DNA of 64,000 nt from positions 8,246,001 through 8,310,000 of the forward strand of contig NC_068974.1 of NCBI RefSeq assembly GCF_016808095.1, given 5' to 3'. Numbering within the stretch: the first letter of the stretch is position 1; each line of letters opens with the position of its first letter. Position numbers and translations under genes: made by a program. The notes beneath the pieces were generated by a model. That model was not told where the DNA came from, did not search any database, and was given only the letters and a program-made list of their open reading frames with translations. This DNA comes from Vigna angularis. Lineage: Eukaryota > Streptophyta > Magnoliopsida > Fabales > Fabaceae. Shown here piece by piece: positions 23,914 to 35,900 of this stretch.

Positions 23914-26900
23914 CATTCAACCAATATGTTGAATGAACTTTATGTAATTCTCCTGCATTGTGAGACTTGTCACCATTTTCCATTTCAGCCATTACAATTA
24001 TGTGCAATTAAGGCCCAAAGAAATAAATTAATAAGAGACGCATAGCAATGGACGTCAGATTGTGCAACAATGAATACTGAAAACAGAACATGTGGCAATG
24101 AAGATTGCAATTAGGTTTACACAACAATGAAGGCCGTAATTAAGCCACACAAGGAGAGACTCCTATTGATCAGAACCTCTGATACAATCTCAAAATTAGA
24201 AGAAAATAATTTCTCTTATTCAGTTTGATTACACGATCTGATATATATTACATACCCTGATTCGATAATTTAGGAAACAAGTACAACCTATCCTAGGAAT
24301 CAAATCCCTTAGTGCGGTATTGATATGTTAGTAATAAAACCAAGATATAACCAATATACAAAATGAAAACCAATAGAAATAAAATTTAAAACTACGTAAA
24401 ATATATCGTCATAATAAAATCTAAAACTTCTTAAAATACCTCGACAATAAACTGCCATTTAGCAGTAAATCAAGATTTCTGTAAAGGACCCTTTTTATAA
24501 TGTGGTCAAGGGATGCATCTTAATAGGGTTCTATAATTACTTGTCCTTTATTTTACATATCTTTGTTTAGATCTCTTTGCTGGCTAATAATTACTCGTTT
24601 TTTTATAGTTCACTTACATAATAGATCTTTTGATTTCCTCACATGTGCAGTGATGAACAAGTTGCAGCTGTAGCAGCAGATGCAATAACAAATTTAGCTG
24701 GTTTTCCTGAAGGCATGGTATGTGTTGAATATAGTGAAAAATAGGTACAAGAGTAATCTCCCTTGTGTAGTGTGTAGAATAATGGTAGAAAAGAAATAAT
24801 AACAAATAAACAGAAGATAAAAGATAAAATATAGATATCTAATATATCTAACAAACCATGTTAAGAAGTGAACTTTAAGCCTAACTCAACACTACAAAAT
24901 TGTGAAACTTTCAATACACCGCATCATGTCGAGGTATATACATCTTGAACGTGAGACTAGACATTAATGGGTGGTTCATGACCTAATAGTAAGTGGAACA
25001 ATAGATCCAACAAACATCAAATTTTGTTATGATAGACTACAACCTGATTCTAATATCATGTTAAGAAGTGAACTTTAAGCCTAACTCAATCTTACAAAGT
25101 GTATTTATAATGAAGAGAATATGAGCTAAGCCTAAATTACAAATAATGATAGAAAAGAAATAATAATAAAGAGAAGATAAATGATAAATAGATATCTAAT
25201 ATATCTAACAAATCATGTTAAGAAGAGAACTTTAAACCTAATTCAATCCTAAAAAAAAAAATAATAATAAAGAGAAGATAAATGATAAATAGATATCTAA
25301 TATATCTAACAAACTATGTTAAGAAGAGAACTTTAAACTTAATTCAATCCTACAAAATTGACTTGTAATGTGAGGTTTGCACCCACATATATACTTTAAA
25401 TTGGCTTTATCTCTAGTTGATACGAGACTTTCAACATACTCTTATCACGCTGAGGTATATATATCTTGAGCATGGGACTAGACTTTAATAGGTGGTTCGA
25501 TAACGGTCCAATAGCAGGTGGAACAATAGATTCAACATATATATCTTGAGCATGGGACTAGACTTTAATAGGTGGTTCGATAACGGTCCGATAGCAGGTG
25601 GAACAATAGATTCAACAAACGTCAAGTCAAATTTCACTAAGATAGACTTTTAACCTGGTTTTAATACCATGTTAAAAAGTAGACTTTAAGCCTAACTCAA
25701 TCTTACAAAATGTATTTATAATAAAGAGAATATGGTCTAAGCCCAAATTACAAATAGTGAACAAAAAGAAATAATAATAGATAAATAAAAGATAAAAGAT
25801 AAAAGATAGATATCTAAAATATCTAATAGTATGCAAACACTTTTCTTATTGCAGATAAATGTCTTTCACTTGTATGAAAGGAAAGCAGTTGAACCTTCTA
25901 TGTGATTGCTTTCTAACATGATGTGCTATTGTAGGAAATTATCTTTCCATCTAGCAAAGTAGGTGAGATAGATCTGGAGCTTATAGCATCACAATGTTCA
26001 TCACTGGTATGGTAATTTACCTGTTATGCATGGATTTGTATTTTTTGTTAAATATATTAACATGTAAACTATGAGATTTACCTTTAATACGTGGTAAATC
26101 TCTACCAAATGATTTGACCTATTGCTTCATTGAATTTGAGAGTAAATTTAAAGAAACTTCTGCCACTTGAGTTTATTTGGACTCTAGGTGTGGGCCTAGT
26201 TTTAGTGGGAAGGCCCAAGGTTTAGATGGTCTTTGTTAAGAGGAACAAAGAAGGAAAGAGAGGGGCTGACATGGAAGTAGTGTAAGAAAATTGACAAATG
26301 CATAGGGTTATATGAGGACTGTTAAGGAGTGACGAAAGGGTAGTCATTTTTGTTAACTTTGCTTCGTAATAATATGATATGCCATTAGATTAATATTTCC
26401 CAATGTAGATTCACCTGTTTTTATCAAATGGTCTACCAAAAGTCTCCCAAGTTTGATTCTTTTCAAAGGCATCTTTTCAATTATCTGTAGTGCCCCTTGA
26501 ACCTTTTAGAATAGGTCATCTTAAATAGAATTTATTAAAAAGCTTTTTAATAGGTACCCAGATTTATTTAAAACTGTAAAGATTTCCAAGACAGTTTCTT
26601 GGATGTTCACCCAAAAAAACTAGACAGCTTTATTAACAATGAAACAAGCACATTAATCTAAATTGTTACACTAGCCCTAGTCTTTCGAGAGGACCAGACT
26701 CTCCCTAGCCTTCCCTTTATAAAACTTCCTAAAAAGCTGCTAAAAACAACTGTCTACACAGACTTTATAAAAGTATGAGACAACAAAACCTACCCACAAA
26801 CAATTATAATTGTCTGTTCCTTTAATTTCTCCTAATATAAACATTTCCCTTGAATTTATCAATACCCCCTCCATGAAATTTCACCTTGTCCTCAAGGTGA

Positions 26901-29900
26901 AAAGCAGGAAACTCCTTAACTCCTTATTGATGGCAGTAGCATCTTCCTAGCTGTTTTCAATGGGTGGGAGGTGTTTTCAACTGTACGAACTACCTTCTTT
27001 TTTCCTTATTTTGTAAACTATCAACACCCCCTTCATGAAGATGCACCTTATCCTCAAGGTGAAAGGTTGAAACTTCTTTATGAATGCAGGCAACAAATTC
27101 CCCTAACTCCTGAATTTCCTCTTTCGAAATAAGCAGCATATGGAGTTGTTTATTTTTGCAAGTATGATTAGGCCCAAACTTTTCATCACACCTGAAGCAT
27201 AATCCTTTTTTATTTGATCTTGCAATTCTTCTTGGGACAATTTTCTAAATGGTGTCCCTCCTTGTTGAGTCCCAGCAGGAGAACTATTGATGGTGCTCAG
27301 ACAACCACTGCTCTCTCCACTTCCTCTGTTGGAGTTGGTAAAACCCACTGAATTTCTCCCTTCCTTTGAGTAACTCCAATTAGGTGGTAATTGTCTGTAG
27401 GTGTTACTTTGAAGTTGCACAGTGAAATTGTCTGTAGGAGAACTCATCTATCTTACCATAACAAGACCTGATCTTTGTTATCCTGTGGGAGTTGATTCAA
27501 TTTATGCAAAATCCACATGTTGACCATTGGAATGCAGTGATTCGCATTCTCAGATATGTAAAAGGAAACCCAGGACTGGGATTGTTGTATGAGAACAAGG
27601 GAAACACTCAGATCGAAGGATATTGTGGTGCAAATTGGCTGATTGTCCAATTGATAAGAGATCTACTACATGATACTGTGTTTTACTTGGAGGGAACCTT
27701 GTATCTTGGAAAAGTAAGAAACAAAGTGTTGTTGCTCGATCTAGTGCTGAAGCTAAATACCAATCTATGGCTTTAACTACATGAGAACTTGTGTGGATCA
27801 GACAACTTCAAGAATTGCAATTTTGTGAAACTGAGCAGCTGAAACTGTACTGTGACAACCAAGCAGCCCTTCATATTGCCTCCAATCTAGTTTTTCACAA
27901 GAGAACAAAACACATAGAAATTAATTGTCATTTTGTTAGAGAGAAGTTGTTGTCCAAGGAACTTGTTACCGAGTTTGTCAACTCTAATGAACAACTCGAG
28001 GACATTCTGACCAAATCTCTAAGGGGGCCTAGAATTCAATTTATATGTTCCAAGCTTGGTGCATATGATCTATATGCTCCAACTTGACGGGAAGTGTTGA
28101 AATGTAATGTATTTTTCTAGTAGGCTTTTTAGGAGCCTTTTGTTTTTCCTTTGTATGTTGAACTACTATCCCTTATAAATAGAGTAGTATGATGTATTAG
28201 GGTTAAGAGAACATTAATAATAAAATTTTAGTTTCTCTCCCAACTCTTTTAAGTATAGATATGACCTTTCTTGTTCTTGTCTTTCCTCTCATTCATTGTA
28301 TATAAACTTCCAATGTTTTGATGGTGGAGACTAGATATGATGCTTCTAACACGATTATCTTAGAAGATGATAGGACCTAAGGTAAAAGGATAGAAGGAAG
28401 AGGAAATGAGAGAGCAGTTAAGAAAGGCGGGAAAATGAGAGAGCAGTTAGGAAAGGCGGGATGGGAGATCTTATATAAATAGAGTTCTATTCATTGTTAG
28501 AGGGGAGTTTTTGAGTATTATTTTGTAAATCTGGACTTTGGCCAGAAGAGGGGGATTATGCCTCTGTTAGGGCTAAGAGGGGGATTAGGCCTCCATTAGC
28601 GCTATCAGTGTACTTTGTTCTCAATATCAATATAGAAACCCATTCTTTCATTGTTCTTTTGATTACTGTGAGCGTTGATAGTTAGGTTTCCAACCCAGGA
28701 ACCTAATAAATTGGTCCGACCTGTCGGATTTATATCAGAGGAGCAAATGGAGCGCGTGTGAAGAAGAAGAATGGAGGGACAATTGATGGCGATTGAGTCG
28801 ACGGTGGAGGAATCGAAGGCGGAGGTGCGAGCGATGACTCTCGCATTCCAACGAGCTTCAGGACGTCGCACCAGGAACAAGCCTAGAAGATCCAAAGGAA
28901 GTGGTGATTCGTTAATGTGGGACGCGAATGACGACCATTGGAAAACTCAAAGGAGGAATCGGAAGAAGACAGAGGAGAAGTTCGACGCAGTTGGAGGAAG
29001 CGCGTTGAACTACCTACATTTGACGGTGCGGATCCCACTAGCTGGATCGCATAGGCAGAGGAATTCTTCGAGTTACAAGGGGTATCGAAGGAGAAAAAGG
29101 TGCGCCTAACCGATATCAGGATGGAGGGAAGCGCTGGCTACTGGTTCAGAGCCTGGAAGGAGAAAGCCAAGAATTGTTCATGGGATGGTTTGAAGGAAGC
29201 CCTGGTGATAAGGTTTGGAACCATTGTTGAGCGTTTGGCGGCATTGAAACAGACAGGGACAGTGGACGAGTATGTACAATACTTAAAGATATTGGCGGGT
29301 CGAACGAGGACGGTGCCGGATGAGCAGCTGTTAGGATATTTTCTTGCGGGATTGCAAGAGGACATCCGGAATCAAGTCCGACCACATAACCTGCAGGAAT
29401 TAATGGTGGCGATGTTGAGGAGTTCCAGCGAGGCGCAAAGGTGGGGAACGGGAGCGGGATTGAAGACCAGTCGTCTCGGGGACGAACGAGCAGAGAGGTG
29501 ACACTGTCCGAGGCCAATCGTTATAACCCAAGCCGATCAAGGGTTGTTGAGCGGTTTGAGGCAATGCGCCAGGCCGATCGGGAGTTGCCGAGCGGTCCGA
29601 AGCAAATCACCTAGGCCGATCAGGAGTCGCCGAGAATGTGGGGTTAGTATTGAACAGCTGGAAACTGCCTTACTCAGAATTCCTGAAACGGAGAGAGGAG
29701 GGAAGGTGTTTCAGGGGACCGTGCGCTCCAAGCAATTATTGCCTAGAAAGGAGTCTACGGATGGTTAGGTTGGCGGAGGATGAAGAGGAGGAGATTGAAG
29801 GAGCTGAGACTGAATTAGACTTGAAGCAGACGAAGTTGTCCACAATTGAAGATCTTGCAACAACTCTGTCAAGGGGGAGGAGCCGAACGGTATAAAGATA

Positions 29901-32900
29901 GGGGTAAGAGAGCCGAACGGTATAAAGATAAGGGGAAGAGAGCCAAACGGTATAAAGATAGTGGGAAGAGAGCCGAACGGTATAAAGATAGTAGGAAGAG
30001 AGCCGAACAATATAAAGATAGTGGGAAGAGAGCCGAACGGTAGAAGAAGTTATTTTTGAGGGAAGAATAAGAAGCTCCTTGCCTTCAAGGAAATAATGCA
30101 GACACGAAAATGGTCCTATAAGTTATGTCTCTCATTTCGACCCAAGCCTCCAGACAGGAAGTTGCAGGTAGTAGCTAGAGGGTTCCCTTCCTATGATAAG
30201 ACCATAACACAATGCTATGGGCTCAACTTCATTGTTCCAGCCTTGAGGACAAGGTTGTTTGCAACAGGGTGTAATGATAGGACCTAAGGTAAAAGGATAG
30301 AAGGAAGAGGAAATGAGAGAGCAGTTAAGAAAGGCGGGAAAATGAGAGAGTAGTTAGGAAAGGCGGGATGGGAGATCTTATATAAATAGATTTCTATTCA
30401 TGTTAGAGGGGAGTTTTTGAGTACTATTTTGTAAATCTGGACTTTGCCTAGAAGAGGGGGATTATGCCTTCGTTAGGGCTAAGACGGGGATTATGCCTTC
30501 GTTAGGGCTAAGAGGGGGATTATGCCTCCTGTTACGTACCCGAGTATGCGACGTAACTAGCAGGCTCACTCACACACTCTCAATGATAAGGAACAATGGA
30601 GATTTATTGAATATACCACTGTTATTAAATAGAAATACTGAGTCAAGATAACAACCAATAACTGGGAGCAGGATCTCCTTCAGTTACCTGAGAGCACAAC
30701 CTCTCTTACACAAGCTAATTATCAAAAGCATACCCTTCCCCCTAGGTTTCCCCTATCTTATTCCTAATCACTCCCTCCCGAAAAGGTAAAGAATAATCAT
30801 ATATACGTCTATTTATTATGATTATCTGGTAAGAATATATTTATCCTTATTTACCATATAAGTAATTGTATCCTGAGATACGACCATAAATTCTAATAAA
30901 TGTCCCGCCTATCCTAACTGTTATGTCAGTTAGGATGCTTCCCACTGCTCCCAACCGTTCGGTCCTCTTTCTATCTTCCTTCTACCGCTCGGCTAGGTCC
31001 CTCTCCACCTTCTATCAACTGGTCCGCTCACTCCCTGTTATTAACCGTTCGGCCATCGTGCTCCACCCTTTCCACCACCCTTTCCACCGTTCGGCCCATG
31101 TCCTCTACCGTTCGGTTCCCTTCTTTTTCCCTCCTATATCTCGTTCTCTCATATACTCGCCAGCCCTAACACCTTTGTTAGGGCTAAGAGGGGGACTATG
31201 CCTCCGTTAGGGCTAAGAGGGGGATTATGCCTCCGTTACGGCTCAGACGGGGATTATGCCTCCGTTAGGGCTATCAGTGTACTTTGTTCTCAATATCAAT
31301 ACAGAAACCCATTCTTTAATTGTTCTTTTGATTACTGTGAGTGTTGATAGTTAGGTTTCCAACCCAGGAACCTAATAGAAGACTTGTTGTCACTAAGGAG
31401 AATTGAACCTCCTTCAAGTTTTGTAAACTCCTGGTACCATATGAAATGAACATCTTAAGTCCACTATCCACCCAAAATCTTCAGTATTGCTCAACACCAT
31501 GAACACCATAACCATCTTCCACTAGAGCTACATCACCAAACATAGATGGTCCATTAGACTGTTTGCCAAACCTAGATGCTCTGTCAAGTTTATTATCCTT
31601 CTTCTGCCTCTTTGAACCAAAAAGTTTATTATCCTTCTTCTGCCTCTTTGAACAAAACCTTTTGTTGTGACCTTCCTTCTTATGATGGTAATATCTAATG
31701 GACGATGTATTTCCACCTATTCGCATCCTTGACCTCTTTCTACCTCCTTTATTATCAATGATAGACGATCTACCCCTTGTTACAAGGCCATCTCGAGCAC
31801 CGTATGCCTTAACTCCAAATTTCTCGTTCAACTTGTTTGAGCTCAAAGTTGACTGAACCTCGTCAAGAGAGAGTCTCTCTTCCATGCAACAGGTTTCCTT
31901 GAAATGATCATACATCTTAGGCAATGAACACAATAACAACAACGCTTGATCCTCATAATCAATCTGCATATGAATATTCTTTAGAAGATTCTAATGAGGT
32001 TGTCAAAAGTGGTCTGCTGAGATTCTGACAAGCGGACGACAACACGTTTGACATACTCCTGTTTGCTGGAGTAGACAGGTGCCTGAGAGCGCTTGCAGAG
32101 AATCAGGCCATGCAACTTAATGGGTTGGATTGTACTCCCCAAGGTACAGCAAACCCTAGCTTAGAGGACAAAAAGCATGACAGAGTGGCCGAACAGGCAA
32201 GAAGGAGGATAGAGTGGGATCTTACCTGATTTGTTATCAACTTGAATTTAAGGGATGACCAGAAATCAGTGACTTCTGCTTCTCAGCTGACGGGCATTAT
32301 ACAAATATTGGTGACTACAAGTACATGCTAAAAGGAAAGTCTACAATATGACACTTTAGCCCTTAGGCTGGGTACACCCAAAAAGCAGCTTTATAAAAAT
32401 TGTACAACAAATAATGACAAACAACTATTTTAATGCATGCATTACAGGGAAACAATTTCTTCCTGTTAAAACTGTTTATGAAGAGTGTTAAGTATAAAAG
32501 AACTTCGTAATAAATGTTCAGAATAAACATGCATGTAATCTGTTTGTCATTTACGCACTGGAAAGATTTTACAATATAATCACTTGATTGTTAACATGTG
32601 ATTGTAGTTATTCACAAATATTGCAAAATAAATAAAGGGTATAGTTTTGATGTTCCCCATTTATCAAGAAAATCCCTTGATAAAATGCATAATGTAGGGT
32701 TATTCTTGACACCGTGTGCATAATGGACTAAATTTGCTACTGTATAACATTTTACTATTCTGATTCAGGGTCGAGTTCGTGTACTGGCACTGGTGGTGAA
32801 GCTTTTCTCTGTATCTAGGTCGGCAGCATCCACTGTCTATAGCTTAAATCTACTTAAATTGTTGGAAGAAGAACTCAGAAATGCTGACGATACCCTTGTA

Positions 32901-35900
32901 ACTTTAAGTGTATTGGAACTTCTATATGAGGTTACTATTCCCTCCTCTTGTTATCATTGATTTTAAAAATGTATAATTATCCTTTTACTTGTACATGTGT
33001 TTATATTTATTACTTAATTATAATATCAAAGTTACATCCACAAGACAAGAAAATGTTAGAAACACTATCTAATACACTGTTTTAACACACTCCCACCCAT
33101 TGGTTAAATTTATTTGAAATAAAATTTTGTAGGTCTCACCTATTCAATGAACTACTTTCATGATTTTGAGGTTTCAATAAATTTTATCCTATAAGAGTGT
33201 TACTAGCACCTTAGGGGATTTAGCTTGACAATGATGTTAATAAATATCACGAGGTCTCATTCTTACCTGTTAAAAGTTATTTTCAAGGTTAGACTTATTT
33301 GATTATTTGTATTGCGAGAGAAAAAAAATGCAAGTTGGGTTTAATTTATAGACAATCATGTTAATAACCATCACAGTAGCTCTCACTATTACCCTTTTAA
33401 AGTTATTTTCCTATTTAGAACTGTTTGATTATTTGTATTGTGAGAGAAAAAAGCATGTTCGGTTTAATTTATAGAAAATTGGGCACAGACCCCCCTCTTC
33501 CCAAAAACTTTTGTCTATTACCATTTTGTAACGGGTGACTAAAGTATTTGTTCCCAAACATTTTCACTCACTTGACATCCTCCCCCTTATAAACTGAATT
33601 TTAAAATGATTGCATGCAAAAGTGATTCCATGGATAAACCAAACCACAATCATCCAATTAAACAAGTAGCAGATACCAATCTCATTACATGCTCATATAT
33701 ACAATCTCATTTGTGTGCATTGGATGCAGTTGGCATCGATCGAACATAGTACAGAATTTTTGTCAAAGACTAGCCTCTTTGAATTGCTTTCGTCAATGAT
33801 TAGGTAACGATTTATGATCTTGTAGAGAATTTTTTTTATTCATCTAATGGATGTTGTGAAAGTTTCCTTCCTGATAAAAGCGGACATTCCTTTTCTTGAC
33901 GCTAGCAACAATTCTGTGGAATCAATTTTAAGATCAAGAGCAATTATGATATGTGGACGGCTTGTGCCCAAGGACATTATACACTCCTTCACGGACGAAC
34001 CTTGTAAGTGCTGCACTGCTATCCATTTCTCTCTGTTATTTGTTGGAAGATATTGGAAATTGATTTCATCTTCAGACAAAATTCAAAAACCTTAAATCCG
34101 TCTAATCGAAACTAGGTTTTGTTGCAAATCTAATGGGTCACTTGCTGGTTTGGTTTGTCAACTGGCTGTTTACAAGCATGATATGTTTCACAGTTTGATA
34201 CCTATTTTCAAAGAGCAAGAAACTACTAATATGATGCTACCTTGCAGGGCTTGTTCGTCTTCATTTTAAAGTGTTCATATACTATCCACACAATTTGATA
34301 ATTTGTTATGAAAGTATATTGAAACTTTTAACTAGTGTATATTTTTTTGTGCTATGAAATTGATAAACTCAGGTGTTAAAGCTGTTATTGCATCTATTGA
34401 CGGTAGACTTCAGTCATTGAATCCTTCAGATATAGATGAATGTGAAACTGCACTTGAATCATTGGGTCATATAGGATCATGTAAGTATGTCACATCAGTG
34501 CCTGCTTTTTAGCAAATTTGTTTTTGTATCTAGTAGGAAAAGTGATTTTAGTTGATTAAATTACTTAGGTCTCGTTCTCAGAGTTATCAATCTCAGATAA
34601 GAATATTAAGTGAACCCCAAAAAGCGCTATGGTAAGTTAGTGGCTTGATTGCCATTATGACTTTTACAAGTATAAAATAATTTGTAATGCATATATAAAT
34701 GCTCAAACATAAAAAATACTCCTAATTAAAGACACATTTAATTAATAATTAAGGTTTATAATCCTAAGCCTAATGCAGAAATTAATAAAAGGAAGAGTCA
34801 AGTAATATAAAATAAACAGAAAGTATAGCAGGAAGGGGCAACATAGGTTACCAATCTCAACACAACAGTACAGAGAAAACAAGACAAACCTGTTGAAACG
34901 AAATGTAATAAAACAGAGAATAACAGAGAAGAGACCATACAACTGTGTGCTGGAGTTGCACAGGGTGTGGATTGGGCAGCAAACGTTGTGCTTGTTCCTA
35001 TGTAGTCACTGCTGTATAGGAAACTGTACCACTATAATTTCCTCAGAAATCTGGATCCTTGACAAAGAAAAGGGCCTGGTCTGACCCTGCATGGGGTGTG
35101 CAAATGGATTTGAAAAGGGAAGAATATGGTTTTGGTTCCGGTAAGTAAAGAGAGGAGCTGAAATCTGAGGATTACCACTTAGGGCCAACATTTTTTTTTT
35201 TACTGTGAGAATTGCTTGAGATGGCTTTGATTTGGTATAAGAGCAGTATGATTTTTTTGCTGCTATGTTTGTGACCAGAGACTGCTCTGTAGTAACACAG
35301 GAGGCCAAGTGGGGTGCAACATGATGCAATGCTGTTGGGTGCATGTGATGTAATGCTACTATAGCGGTGCTATCTTGTGCTAAGTTACAAAGATCTCACC
35401 TTGAATCTGACAAAATATATTGTTTCTGCTGTTGTATGTTTTAAACCAACATAACTCCTATCGCAGAAGTTATGTATGTATAAAATTATATATTGCATTA
35501 CATTCATTGAAGGCATGACAAATAACAAACTGGTAAACTACTCAGACTTCAACAAACCTTTCCAATCCATCCTAGGTTTTAAGCCAACTCAACCTCACCA
35601 ACTTATATATTATAATTTGATCATATCTTTAGTTGATGTGTAATCTCCAACAAACTTCACATTGAAGATATTGTCTCCATTACTCGTATGTATGTTATGA
35701 ATAGTTGAATTATAATATGATTGTAACATATAGATATGCATAGATGATTTTGTAGCATATCCAAACTACTTATTATCAATTTATATGTCCTTATTGATAA
35801 TTGTTTTAATAAGAACTTCTTTGGTTTTTACATACTACAAATTTCAATTTATGGTTTTGTGATCATAGCTACCCAGGGGGCCACATTATTACTCTCAGGT

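Larger units (their letters stand above)
19995..24360 (-). mobile_element. Degenerate Copia-type LTR element in intron 5, host of a nested element
   Basis: Two diverged direct repeats, about 19995-20486 and 23943-24360, start TGTAATTCTCCT and end near ACCAATRTACA; these are its LTRs. A purine-rich tract on the minus strand (20495-20515, GAAGAGGGG) next to the first LTR fits a polypurine tract. Between them lie two pieces of one minus-strand gag, separated by the element at 20937-23462. No pol is left. LTR edges are approximate and no target duplication was found. Confidence 0.65.
28378..31377 (+). mobile_element. Gag-only LTR retrotransposon, second copy, intron 7
   Basis: The 5' LTR is 28378-28708. 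The 3' LTR is 30275-31377 and is itself interrupted at 30530-31171. A perfect 5-bp duplication, gaaga, lies at 28373-28377 and 31378-31382. Both LTRs start TGATAGGACC and end CCTAATA, so the termini are TG..TA instead of TG..CA. The interior carries a frameshifted Ty3-type gag and a 30-bp minisatellite. It is the family of 20937-23462, in the opposite orientation and with a diverged U3. Confidence 0.88.

Noticed and set aside
35006..35344. 112-codon minus-strand ORF in intron 11
   Set aside because: It lies in repeat-like intron sequence, overlaps a + strand ORF, and its product matches no family I know.
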